Of a stretch of DNA of 64,000 nt, positions 45,264-54,152 are shown one piece after another. Under the pieces are notes generated by a model that made no database searches, had not been told where the DNA came from, and saw only the letters and a list, made by a program, of their open reading frames with translations. Position numbers and translations under genes: made by a program. Every line of letters begins with the position of its first letter. Position 1 is the first letter of the stretch. This DNA comes from an uncultured Sphingomonadaceae bacterium. GTDB taxonomy: Bacteria > Pseudomonadota > Alphaproteobacteria > Sphingomonadales > Sphingomonadaceae. Location of the stretch: the NCBI GenBank assembly GCA_947488845.1, contig CANLBM010000005.1:1-64000 (forward strand), in the 5' to 3' direction.

Positions 45264-46559
45264 CTAGCGGTCATAAGCCTTCGGCAATGCGCCCGGGGCC
45301 GGATTGCTGTACCGATCCCGCAAGCGCATCTGGCGATTGCTCAGCGACTGGTCGACGCCGTCGATAATCACCGTCTCGACCTGGGTCGAAAGCTCAAGTG
45401 GATCACCGGTCCAGATCACGACATCTGCCTGACGGCCAGATTTTAGCGAGCCCAGTTGCCCGCCCATGTCCATGATGTCGGCGGGCACGGAACTGATCGC
45501 GGCAAAGGCTTCATCCCAGCTCAGACCGGTAGCACGCGGAACCTTGTTCAGCGCAACGAGATTGCCGGCATATTGCACCGAATAGCGCAACTGATGCGCG
45601 TCATTGTCGTTGATCATGCCGATTGCCACCTTGACGCCGGCATCCTTCATCCGGCCGATATTCGACTGGGTCGCGGATAAATCTTCGAAACCATAAGGCA
45701 GATCGCTGAGCGCCGAGGCCAGCACCGGCACGCCCGCTGCGGCAATATGGCTGGCGACGCGCCAGCCTTCATTGGCACCGACCAAAACCAGCTTCAGCGC
45801 CGGAAAATCCTTGCGCAGATCGAGAACCTTCAAAATGTCATTGGCGCCTTCCACATGGACCAGCAGCTTGGTGCTGCCGTTGATCACCGGCAAAAGCGCC
45901 TTTGCGTCCGATGCCTTGAGCAGATCGCTGTCAAAGGCCGACGGGTCGCGCGCATAGGTGCGCGCTTCGTTCAGCAAAGCCCTGAAATGGATATGCGAGG
46001 CAGAACGGCTGCCCCCTGCCCGGCTGTGTCCGGTTTCGCCCAGTTCGACAAACTGGAAAGCACGCGCCCTGGTGATCGGATTCTCATCCTGCCCGAGATC
46101 GACAACCGCGCCATAGCCGCCGAAAATGGAACTGGACGTACTCGGTGAGACAACCGCGCGCGTGACCCCTGCGGCGCGGTTCACCGCAACGGGAGAGGCA
46201 AAGGGATTGATCGCATATTGGACGTCCAGTGCTGCAGAGAAGGGCGAGCCGCTGGCGTTCATGTCGTTGGTCTGGGTCACCGCCCCGACCTCGACAAGAC
46301 CGATCCGGCTGAATCCGGCGAATATACCCGGCGTGACCCATTTCCCGGTCGCGTCGATCCGCCGCGCATCGGCAGGAATGGAAACATTGGCGCCGGCAGC
46401 AACAACGCGGTCGTTGCGGATCAGCACCGTGCCGCCGTCAATCGGCGCGCTGCCGTCTCCGATCACGACCTTGCCACCGGTAATGGCGGTGGTCTGCGCG
46501 GCAACGGGAGCGGCGATCAGAGCGGCAGCGGAGGCGAGCAATATTGCAAAGCGCGTCAT
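45264..46559 (-). CDS. secreted amidohydrolase (imidazolonepropionase-like)
   Basis: Protein of 431 residues with a signal peptide (1-21, APVAAQTT). The amidohydrolase end structure is present (ATGKWVTPGIF near the N-terminal sandwich and LGSLKSGRQADVVIWTGDPLE at the C-terminus). The usual HxH metal motif after TPGI is not seen, since FAGFSRIG follows instead. It may therefore be a degenerate or non-canonical family member. Overlaps the upstream amidohydrolase by four bases. Confidence 0.8.
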   Translation of the reverse strand: MTRFAILLASAAALIAAPVAAQTTAITGGKVVIGDGSAPIDGGTVLIRNDRVVAAGANVSIPADARRIDATGKWVTPGIFAGFSRIGLVEVGAVTQTNDMNASGSPFSAALDVQYAINPFASPVAVNRAAGVTRAVVSPSTSSSIFGGYGAVVDLGQDENPITRARAFQFVELGETGHSRAGGSRSASHIHFRALLNEARTYARDPSAFDSDLLKASDAKALLPVINGSTKLLVHVEGANDILKVLDLRKDFPALKLVLVGANEGWRVASHIAAAGVPVLASALSDLPYGFEDLSATQSNIGRMKDAGVKVAIGMINDNDAHQLRYSVQYAGNLVALNKVPRATGLSWDEAFAAISSVPADIMDMGGQLGSLKSGRQADVVIWTGDPLELSTQVETVIIDGVDQSLSNRQMRLRDRYSNPAPGALPKAYDR

Positions 46560-47956
46560 TTCACGTCTCCTTCACCGGGCTGGCCGAGTTCGAAATCGCT
46601 GACCGGTCGACGGCTGGCATCACCACTGTCGAACAACAGCGCGCCGTCGATCCAGACTTTCTCCGGCCGCGAATAGACGCTGAGCGGATTTCCGTTCCAC
46701 AACACCATGTCGGCCATCTTGCCGGGCTTCAGACTGCCGGTCATGGCATCGACACCCATGGCTTTTGCCGGATTGAGCGTAATCCAGCGGATCGCTTCGG
46801 CGTCGCTGATTTCGATCCCCATCGCGCGGCCGTCGGCGAGCGCCTTGCTCGCTTCCTGGTTGAGTCGCTGAATCTGGTTTTCGTCATCGCTGTGGATAAT
46901 CACACAGGCACCGGCCTTTTGCAGCAAAGCCGCGTTCTCCGGAATGGCATCATAGGCTTCCATCTTGAAGCCCCACCAGTCCGCCCAGACGGCGGAGCAA
47001 ATGCCTTCTTCCGCCAATATATCGGCAATTTTATAGGCCTCGACGGCGTGATGGAACGCGGTCACCTTATAGCCGAATTCCCTCGACATATCGATAATCT
47101 GGGCCAGCTCGTCGGCCCGGTAGCAATGGTTGTGAACCAATATTTCTCCGTCCAGCACACCGGCCAAAGTTTCCTTGCCAAGATCGCGCTTCGGCGGCTT
47201 GGCGTCGTTCATCTTGCTGCGATATTCCTGCGCGTCGATCCAGGTTTGCCGGTTAACGGCGAGATTGCCCATGCGGGTCGATGGCATCCGGTTGCGACCA
47301 CCGTAAACCCGCTTGGGATTTTCTCCACAGGCCATTTTCATGCCATAAGGTGCGCCGGGAAATTTCATCGCCTGTACGGTTCGCGCCGGCACGTTCTTCA
47401 GCGTCACCGAGCGACCGCCAAAGAGATTGGCCGAGCCGGGAAGGATTTGCAGCGAGGTGATGCCGCCATTGGCCATCGCCCGCGAAAAACCGGGATCATG
47501 CGGCCAGACACTATGTTCCGCCCAGACTTCCGGCGTCACCGGAGAGGTCGCTTCATTGCCGTCGCTATGCGCCGACACGCTGGGCGTCGGATAATCGCCG
47601 AGATGACTGTGCACATCGATTATGCCCGGCGTGATATATTTCCCGGAGCCGTCGACTATGGTTGCATCCGCCGGGATGGCGGTATCAGCGCCACCAACCG
47701 AAGTTATTTTCCCGCCCGCGATAAACACGGTGCCATTGTCGATCCGACCACCTTCACCGTCGAAGATGGTCACGCCGGTAACGGCGGTGGGCGTCGACGG
47801 ATAGGCTTTGTAGGTCGACGGGAAAGCCGCCTTCGCCGGCTTGCTCGATTTGACGGGTACTGGCTTGCTGGCCGAATTTGTGTCTGCAGCGGTAGCGGCG
47901 CAACCGGCCATCAACGATCCGCCGGCCACCAATGCCAGCAAAGCCCGAATTCTCAT
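46556..47956 (-). CDS. amidohydrolase lipoprotein
   Basis: Protein of 466 residues. Lipobox LMAGC at residues about 15-19 predicts an outer or inner membrane lipoprotein. The metal motif HSHLGD follows YITPGIIDV; further ligands are in EILVHNHCYRADE, KVTAFHHAVEAYKIA and IIHSDDE, and the end is GSLKPGKMADMVLWNGNPLSVYS. Unlike its downstream partner it keeps the HxH motif. Located between the peptide transporter and the second amidohydrolase, it likely degrades peptides or derivatives in the periplasm. Confidence 0.87.
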   Translation of the reverse strand: MRIRALLALVAGGSLMAGCAATAADTNSASKPVPVKSSKPAKAAFPSTYKAYPSTPTAVTGVTIFDGEGGRIDNGTVFIAGGKITSVGGADTAIPADATIVDGSGKYITPGIIDVHSHLGDYPTPSVSAHSDGNEATSPVTPEVWAEHSVWPHDPGFSRAMANGGITSLQILPGSANLFGGRSVTLKNVPARTVQAMKFPGAPYGMKMACGENPKRVYGGRNRMPSTRMGNLAVNRQTWIDAQEYRSKMNDAKPPKRDLGKETLAGVLDGEILVHNHCYRADELAQIIDMSREFGYKVTAFHHAVEAYKIADILAEEGICSAVWADWWGFKMEAYDAIPENAALLQKAGACVIIHSDDENQIQRLNQEASKALADGRAMGIEISDAEAIRWITLNPAKAMGVDAMTGSLKPGKMADMVLWNGNPLSVYSRPEKVWIDGALLFDSGDASRRPVSDFELGQPGEGDVK

Positions 47957-47973
47957 AGCAAGTCCCTTTTAGA

Positions 47974-49563
47974 TTATGGCTTGGTTGTAGGATGAATGCC
48001 GGCAGACTGGGGATCACCAAATTCCGCCTGGCCTTCCAGATCGTCACCGACATTGTCATCAGCAAGCGTATCCAGATGCATCAGCTTCTTGATCAGCGGC
48101 GATATCACGATCACCGCAACACCAACGCCGACCGCCACCCAGCCGACGGTTGAATAGACTTCCAGCACGCGATCGGGACCGGCCCCTTCTGCACCGACTG
48201 CCGAAGCGATCAGTCCGGCAGCGAAGTTGCCGGTAGCAGAAGCAAAGAACCATGTACCCATGATCAGGCTCGCCATATGCGAAGGCGCCAGGCGGTTCAT
48301 CGCGCTCAGGCCAACCGGAGAAAGGCAAAGCTCACCAGTCGTATGCAGCAGGTAGATCAGGAAGATGAACAGGACCGGGGTAAGATTACCGGTGCCGGCG
48401 GCCAGCGCACCGGCGACCAGCACCAGGAAGCCTGCACCGAGCTGGATCAATCCCAGGCCAAATTTCGCTGGCGCGGAAGGCTCCAGCCCCCTGCGACCGA
48501 GCATGGTCCATAGCAACGCGAAGACCGGTGCCAGCAGCACAATATAGATCGCATTGATCGACTGGAACACGGACGCGGGCACTTCAATGCCGAGAATATT
48601 CCGGTCCACGCTGCGGTCGGTAAACAGGTTCAGCGACGAACCAGCCTGCTCGAACAGGGCCCAGAACAGGATCGAACCGAAAATCAGGAACATTGCAGCA
48701 AAGATACGGTCGCGATCCTCCGAAGCGAGTTTCGCAACGGCGGTATAGAGGACATAAATCACCAATATGGCACCGGCGATGCCCAGCAATGACCCGACCA
48801 GAGCCTGATACTGGATCAATATCCAGACGAGGCCGACGGTCGCAAAGCTTAGGAGATAAAGCAGCCATTCGAATTTGATGCCACCGACTTTGCTTTCCAG
48901 CAGCTTGGGATCATTGGCTTCACCGCGGCCGACCAGCAATGGCTTGCCCCAGACGAACACGATCAGGCCGAGCAACATGCCCAGTCCGGCTACTCCGAAA
49001 CCGTAGGACCAGCCATAGGTCTGACCCAGCCAGCCTGCGATAATCGCACCCAGCGCGGCACCAAGATTGATGCCCATGTAGAAGATCGTATAGGCAGGGT
49101 CGCGGCGAATGTCGGTGCGGGTATAGAGTTGCCCGACGATGACCGAAATATTGGCTTTCAAAAAGCCCGAGCCGACGATGATGAAGGCAAGTGCCAGCCA
49201 GAAGATATTGATCGCAGGGTCAGCCTGACCAAGGCCGTCTCCTTCGAAAGCCATCAGAAAATGGCCGAAAGTCAACAGCAAGGCTCCAAAGGCAACCGCT
49301 TTGCGCTGCCCGAGATAACGATCAGCCAGATAGCCGCCAACGACCGGTGTGATATAGACCAGAGCGGTATAGGCACCGTAGATTACGCCCGCTTCGCTAT
49401 CCGAATACATCCAGTGTTGAACGAGATAGAATATCAGCAGAGCGCGCATGCCGTAATAGGAAAAACGCTCCCACATTTCGGCAAAAAACAGAACAAACAG
49501 GCCCTTGGGATGGCCGAGGAATGTGCCTCGTGCATCGCCTGATTCCAGATACTCACCCGCCAT
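47974..49563 (-). CDS. proton-dependent oligopeptide transporter (POT/PTR family)
   Basis: MFS-type transporter of 529 residues with about 12-14 spans for di- and tripeptide uptake. The proton-coupling ExxERF motif is in FAEMWERFSYYGMRALLIFYLVQH, and the family motif GGYLADRYLGQRKAVAFGA follows; FYMGINLGAALGAIIAGWLGQTYGW is the PTR2 signature region. Two amidohydrolase genes follow 18 bases downstream on the same strand, a layout seen for peptide utilisation. Confidence 0.92.
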   Translation of the reverse strand: MAGEYLESGDARGTFLGHPKGLFVLFFAEMWERFSYYGMRALLIFYLVQHWMYSDSEAGVIYGAYTALVYITPVVGGYLADRYLGQRKAVAFGALLLTFGHFLMAFEGDGLGQADPAINIFWLALAFIIVGSGFLKANISVIVGQLYTRTDIRRDPAYTIFYMGINLGAALGAIIAGWLGQTYGWSYGFGVAGLGMLLGLIVFVWGKPLLVGRGEANDPKLLESKVGGIKFEWLLYLLSFATVGLVWILIQYQALVGSLLGIAGAILVIYVLYTAVAKLASEDRDRIFAAMFLIFGSILFWALFEQAGSSLNLFTDRSVDRNILGIEVPASVFQSINAIYIVLLAPVFALLWTMLGRRGLEPSAPAKFGLGLIQLGAGFLVLVAGALAAGTGNLTPVLFIFLIYLLHTTGELCLSPVGLSAMNRLAPSHMASLIMGTWFFASATGNFAAGLIASAVGAEGAGPDRVLEVYSTVGWVAVGVGVAVIVISPLIKKLMHLDTLADDNVGDDLEGQAEFGDPQSAGIHPTTKP

Positions 49564-49722
49564 TTATGAACTCCCCGATATACTGTGTGGACTATATGAT
49601 GCAGTCCGGTTGCCCCGCACCCTAATGAAAAAAATGCGCAAGTGAAGCAGATTGTTACAAGCGAGACCGGTTTATCGCATATTCGCCTTGCAATCGGCCC
49701 CGTCTCTTCCGAAGTGACGGAT

Positions 49723-50337
49723 ATGACCGAAAAGCAATTTAACGACCTCAGCAGTCTCGCCAGCTACCTCCCATCCCGCCGATCCGGGCGACCGCGCGAT
49801 ATGATTGCACCCGGGCCCAGCGAGGCCCAGATCGAAGAGATTGTCACCATTGCCCTGCGGACGCCGGATCACGGCAAGCTGGCGCCCTGGCGCGTGATTG
49901 CGGTTGGCGATGATCAGCGCAGTCTTCTCGCCAATGGCATTCACAATGCCTATCTGAAAGAACGGCCGGAAGCCGGACGGATGGAACTCGAATCGCTGGA
50001 GTCGATGGCGTGCCTGGCGCCGACCTTGCTGGTCGTGATGTGCTCCCCCGTCACATCGACCAAGATTCCCCTCTGGGAACAGGAACTCAGTTGCGGTGCC
50101 TTTGTGATGAACATTCTCCACGCCACCCACGCCATGGGATTTGTCGGCGGCTGGATTACCGGCTGGCCGGCATTCAGCGAGGATGTCCGCGACCTGTTCG
50201 GGTCTGATCCCGAAAGAATCGCCGGCTTCGTCTATCTCGGCACATCCAACGCCGAACTGGTCGAACGACCGCGACCGGAACTCAAGGATATATTCTCATA
50301 TTGGAACCCCGCGACTGTGAGCAAAGCCGATATATGA
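49723..50337 (+). CDS. nitroreductase family protein
   Basis: FMN-dependent oxidoreductase of 204 residues. The N-terminal RRSGRPRDM matches the phosphate-binding region, ALRTPDHGKLAPWRVIAVG is the FMN contact stretch, and GWITGWPAFSEDVRDLFG with VYLGT lies near the end, as in YdjA-like nitroreductases. The ATG at 49723 was chosen; the frame is open to a GTG at 49642. Substrate unknown. Confidence 0.85.
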   Translation: MTEKQFNDLSSLASYLPSRRSGRPRDMIAPGPSEAQIEEIVTIALRTPDHGKLAPWRVIAVGDDQRSLLANGIHNAYLKERPEAGRMELESLESMACLAPTLLVVMCSPVTSTKIPLWEQELSCGAFVMNILHATHAMGFVGGWITGWPAFSEDVRDLFGSDPERIAGFVYLGTSNAELVERPRPELKDIFSYWNPATVSKADI

Positions 50338-50407
50338 TTTTACCAAATACCCGAAAAAGCTGCACTTCCACCTTGCCTGCATGGCTGTATTATGGCAGTG
50401 AGGCAGT

Positions 50408-50752
50408 ATGAACAATTCAAGCAAACCCGTCTATCTGAAGCTACGCGACATAATCTCCGAATCCATATTGGACGGCGAATATCGTGAGGGTGACATGCTG
50501 CCATCGGTCCGCGTTTTTGCAGCCGATCAGGGTGCCAACCCGCTGACCGTCGCAAAAGCCTATCAGGGCTTCCAGGAGGATGGACTCGTCACGGTGAAGC
50601 GCGGCGTCGGAATGTTCGTCGCAGCGGGCGCAAAAGATCGCCTGCGCCGGTCGCAACGGGAAGATTTCATAAAGAATGTCTGGCCCCCCGTCGAGCGCCA
50701 GATGAAGCGGCTGGATTTGTCGATCGAGGATCTGGTAAAAAGCGAAGCCTGA
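50408..50752 (+). CDS. GntR-family regulator, YtrA type
   Basis: Short repressor-like protein of 114 residues. The GntR winged helix covers about 5-73 (PVYLKLRDIISESILDGEYREGDMLPSVRVFAADQGANPLTVAKAYQGFQ), followed by a short helical tail without a large effector domain, typical of the YtrA subgroup. Such regulators often control adjacent ABC transporters, but none is present here; the convergent neighbour is the PrsT-like gene. Confidence 0.9.
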   Translation: MNNSSKPVYLKLRDIISESILDGEYREGDMLPSVRVFAADQGANPLTVAKAYQGFQEDGLVTVKRGVGMFVAAGAKDRLRRSQREDFIKNVWPPVERQMKRLDLSIEDLVKSEA

Positions 50753-50759
50753 ACAGCGT

Positions 50760-52766
50760 TCAACTCTTGGCTCTATTCCCGCCCAGCCCCGCAACGGAAC
50801 GGGCGCGCCGCAGGCTTTCCCGATAGACCTTGTTGTCAGGCATGATCGCGACCGCTTTTTCGAGAAGTGCGATTGCATCCTGTTTGCGCCCGCCATCCGC
50901 CATAAGCGCCAGGCCGTAAAGATGCGAGACGACCGGGCTCGAAGGCTGCACGCGATAGGCAATCCGCCCGGCGGCGATCGCTTTGTCAGTCTGGCCCAGC
51001 CCGGTATAGGCTTGCGTCAACCCGGCCATGATCAACGCATCATTCTCGCCAATCCGTTGGCGCAGATTTTCCAGAAGATGGGCGGCAACGGACCAGCTTT
51101 TTGTTTCGAGATGCGCATAAGCCATCCAGCGCAATCCGGCGATATTGCTGGGATTATAGTTGAGATATTGCGCCAGAACCTCGCCCGATTTCTGCATATT
51201 GCCCTGCGACCGGAGCACCTCGACCAGGCGCAACATCACCGGTTCGGAGAAGCGGATGCTGCGCGCCTTGTCCAGCGCATCAAGCGCTTCGTCAAAATTT
51301 CCCATCGCGGCAGCGACGTCGGCGACCAGTATATGCGCCGCACTGGCACCCGGGTTACCCTCTTGTAGCCGCTTGGCCTCCGCGAAAGCGGTGACATAAT
51401 CACCGGCATTGTAGAGCGCGCGAATATAGGGAACCACTGCCCGTGCATCGTTCGGATTTCGCAGCGCTTCGGCCGACAATATGCCGAGCGGTACGTCCTC
51501 GACAATCGCGCCTTCCCTGCCGGCGTCGTGGATCGCGGCGCGATTCATGACGCCGGCGGCCTGACCCCGTTCATCAAATGATTCAAGCGCCCGCCCTGCC
51601 AGCCACAAGGCATAGGGATCGGCACCGGTCCGGTTGACCTGCGGCTTCAGTATATCGACAGCATCGACCGCGCTTCCGGCCAGATAGAGCGCGCGCGCCA
51701 GCAGATTTTGCACTTGCCGGTTATCAGGCTGAATTGAAGCGAGCCGGGCAAATTTGTCGACGGCGGCGTTGTAATTGCCTTCGCCATGTTCGATAATGCC
51801 CTGCACGAGCATGACCGCCGGGACATTGTCGAGCGTGCCTTCGGTCTGGTGCATCAATCGTCTTGCCAGCCCATATTTGCCCGCCCGCGCTGCCAACACC
51901 GACTGCATGAAAAACGCCCGCGGGTTGCGACCATCCAGGGAGATGATTTTGCGCGCGACCGTGAGCATCTCGGTCATCCGCCCCATATCGCCCAGCGTCG
52001 CGGCATATTCCGTCAACAGCGGCACATCATTGGGGTCAATCTCCAGCGCCCGCTCGAACCACGGCAGCGCCGTACCCAGACCGAACTGGAACCGCAGCAA
52101 CTCGCCGCGATATTGCAGCGCGCGAATATTGTCCGGGTCCAGCTTCACCGCTTCGTCTACCGCATTTGTCGCACCGGCCTGGTCTCCGGAATCTGCACGG
52201 AAACGCGCAATGTCGACCCATAGATCCGGATTTCGCCGGTCCAGTTCCATCGCCCGGTTGAAAGACCGGCTGGCAAGCTGTTCATCACCCAGTTGCAGTG
52301 ACACCCTGCCCAGGATTCGCGCGGCATAGCCTTGATGTTTCGCGGGAATATCATCCGCCTGTAGCTGATCCAGCGCTTTTTGCGCCTTGCCCTGCAAAGA
52401 CAGGGCATGACCATAGAGATGCCGAACCGCTGCCGGGTCGAGACCAAGATCCAGCGCATGGTCGAGTTCCGCTTCAGCGGCAATTCCGTCATGAAGTCCG
52501 AGCAAGACTTCCGCCTGCGCCACGCGCGCATCGATCCATTCGGGATCGGCCTTGATCGCATTCATCAGCTCGATCCGGGCGGATCTTACATCTCGAAGAG
52601 CACGAAATTTTTCGGCATTGGCAAAGGCCTCGCGGGCATCGGCATTGCCTTCGCTGGCAGCGTAGATAGCCGTCGGAACACCAGCCACGCCCAGCGCCAG
52701 CGCTGCCACCAGAACCAGCGGCTTGCGACGAAAACGCAGGATCCGGGAAAAATGCCTCGTCATCAT
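50760..52766 (-). CDS. TPR protein, PrsT-like (XrtA/PEP-CTERM system)
   Basis: Protein of 668 residues with an N-terminal membrane/signal segment (about 16-36, LVLVAALALGVAGVPTAIYA), followed by about 15 tetratricopeptide-like repeats (for example AYAHLETKSWSVAAHLLENL). Length is shorter than typical PrsT (about 880-930). Position directly after PrsR, PrsK and the EPS glycosyltransferase supports the PrsT assignment, which is inference from context plus fold. It probably scaffolds exopolysaccharide export. Confidence 0.75.
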   Translation of the reverse strand: MMTRHFSRILRFRRKPLVLVAALALGVAGVPTAIYAASEGNADAREAFANAEKFRALRDVRSARIELMNAIKADPEWIDARVAQAEVLLGLHDGIAAEAELDHALDLGLDPAAVRHLYGHALSLQGKAQKALDQLQADDIPAKHQGYAARILGRVSLQLGDEQLASRSFNRAMELDRRNPDLWVDIARFRADSGDQAGATNAVDEAVKLDPDNIRALQYRGELLRFQFGLGTALPWFERALEIDPNDVPLLTEYAATLGDMGRMTEMLTVARKIISLDGRNPRAFFMQSVLAARAGKYGLARRLMHQTEGTLDNVPAVMLVQGIIEHGEGNYNAAVDKFARLASIQPDNRQVQNLLARALYLAGSAVDAVDILKPQVNRTGADPYALWLAGRALESFDERGQAAGVMNRAAIHDAGREGAIVEDVPLGILSAEALRNPNDARAVVPYIRALYNAGDYVTAFAEAKRLQEGNPGASAAHILVADVAAAMGNFDEALDALDKARSIRFSEPVMLRLVEVLRSQGNMQKSGEVLAQYLNYNPSNIAGLRWMAYAHLETKSWSVAAHLLENLRQRIGENDALIMAGLTQAYTGLGQTDKAIAAGRIAYRVQPSSPVVSHLYGLALMADGGRKQDAIALLEKAVAIMPDNKVYRESLRRARSVAGLGGNRAKS

Positions 52767-54152
52767 TCAGCTGGCTTGCTGCAGCTTATATTGTTTGAGC
52801 AGATCATATAGCGTCGGCCTGCTGATGCCGAGCAATTTTGCCGCATTGGAAATATTGCCGCTGGTCTGGGAAATCGCCCGCAGGATCGCCGAACGGTCGG
52901 CGGCCTCGCGCGCCGCCTTGAGGTTCAGCAGATCACCGGCGGCATCTTCGTCCACGTCCAGATCGAGATCCTTGGCGCCGATCATTTTGCCGTCGGCCAT
53001 GATCACCGCCCGCTTGATCCGGTTTTCCAGTTCGCGGACATTGCCCGGCCAGTGCCAGGCTTCAAGCGCAGCAAGCGCATCGGGAGCCAGACCCTTCACC
53101 GCCGGATTGATTTCGGCGGCAAATTTCTTCTGGAAATGCCGGGCGAGCAAACTCGCATCGCCCGATCGTCCGGATAGCGGCGGGATCTTGATCACGATTT
53201 CGGCAAGCCGGTAGTAAAGGTCTTCGCGGAACATATTGTCCTTGATCATCTCTTCCAGATTCTGGTGGGTGGCGCAGACGATCCGGGTGTCTACAGGGAT
53301 AGCCTTGCGGCCACCAATCCGCTCGATCACGCGCTCCTGCAGGAACCGCAGCAATTTCACCTGCAACGGCAGCGGAATGTCACCGACTTCGTCCAGGAAA
53401 AGCGTCCCGCCATCGGCCTGTTCAATCTTACCTTCGGTGGTCTTGATCGCTCCGGTAAAGGCCCCTTTTTCATGTCCGAACAATTCGGACTCGAGCAGGT
53501 TTTCCGGAATGGCGGCGCAATTGATCGCGACAAAAGCCTTTCCGCTCCGGTCGCTTGATTCATGCAGGCCTTTGGCAAGCAATTCCTTGCCCGTACCGCT
53601 GGCGCCCAGCAGCATCACCGACGCATTGGTGTTAGCCACCCGCTCGATCATTTGCGCGACTTTCAGCATTTCCGGAGCACCGGTGATGACCTGGCCCAGA
53701 ATATGACCTTCGCCATTGCCCCTCGCCGCGAGAATGGCGTTTTCCTGTTCCAGATTACGGACATGAAAGGCGCGCCGCACAATGAGACCCAGTTCATCAA
53801 TATCAACCGGCTTCTGATAGAAATCCCAAGCCCCGCCAGAGATCGCACGCAAAGCGCTGGCTTTTTCACCATGGCCGGACGCGACGATTATTTTTGTATC
53901 CGGCTTCAGACTCAATATTGCATCCATCGTCGCAAAGCCTTCGGTGGTGCCATCCGGGTCCGGTGGCAGGCCGAGGTCAAGCGTTACCACATCCGGTTCT
54001 TCCGCACGCAGCATCTCTATCGCGGTTTCCCGGTCACCCGCGACGATAACATCAAATTCGTCATAGGCCCATTTGAGCTGCTTCTGCAGGCCCGGATCAT
54101 CTTCAACGATCAGCAGCTTTTCTCTTTTCGGTTGATTCTTGTCCGGCATCAT
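52767..54152 (-). CDS. prsR: PEP-CTERM response regulator PrsR (sigma-54 activator)
   Basis: NtrC-type regulator of 461 residues. Receiver: LLIVEDDPGLQKQLKWAYDEF, phospho-Asp in VVTLDLGLPPDPDG. AAA+ domain: Walker A GASGTGKELLAKGLHE, sigma-54 contact GHEKGAFTGAIKTTEG, Walker B GGTLFLDEVGDIP. The C-terminal Fis-like helix-turn-helix is ISNAAKLLGISRPTLYDLLKQYKL. It activates sigma-54 promoters of the PEP-CTERM/exopolysaccharide genes. Start overlaps the prsK stop (ATGA), so it is translated together with its kinase. Confidence 0.92.
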   Translation of the reverse strand: MMPDKNQPKREKLLIVEDDPGLQKQLKWAYDEFDVIVAGDRETAIEMLRAEEPDVVTLDLGLPPDPDGTTEGFATMDAILSLKPDTKIIVASGHGEKASALRAISGGAWDFYQKPVDIDELGLIVRRAFHVRNLEQENAILAARGNGEGHILGQVITGAPEMLKVAQMIERVANTNASVMLLGASGTGKELLAKGLHESSDRSGKAFVAINCAAIPENLLESELFGHEKGAFTGAIKTTEGKIEQADGGTLFLDEVGDIPLPLQVKLLRFLQERVIERIGGRKAIPVDTRIVCATHQNLEEMIKDNMFREDLYYRLAEIVIKIPPLSGRSGDASLLARHFQKKFAAEINPAVKGLAPDALAALEAWHWPGNVRELENRIKRAVIMADGKMIGAKDLDLDVDEDAAGDLLNLKAAREAADRSAILRAISQTSGNISNAAKLLGISRPTLYDLLKQYKLQQAS

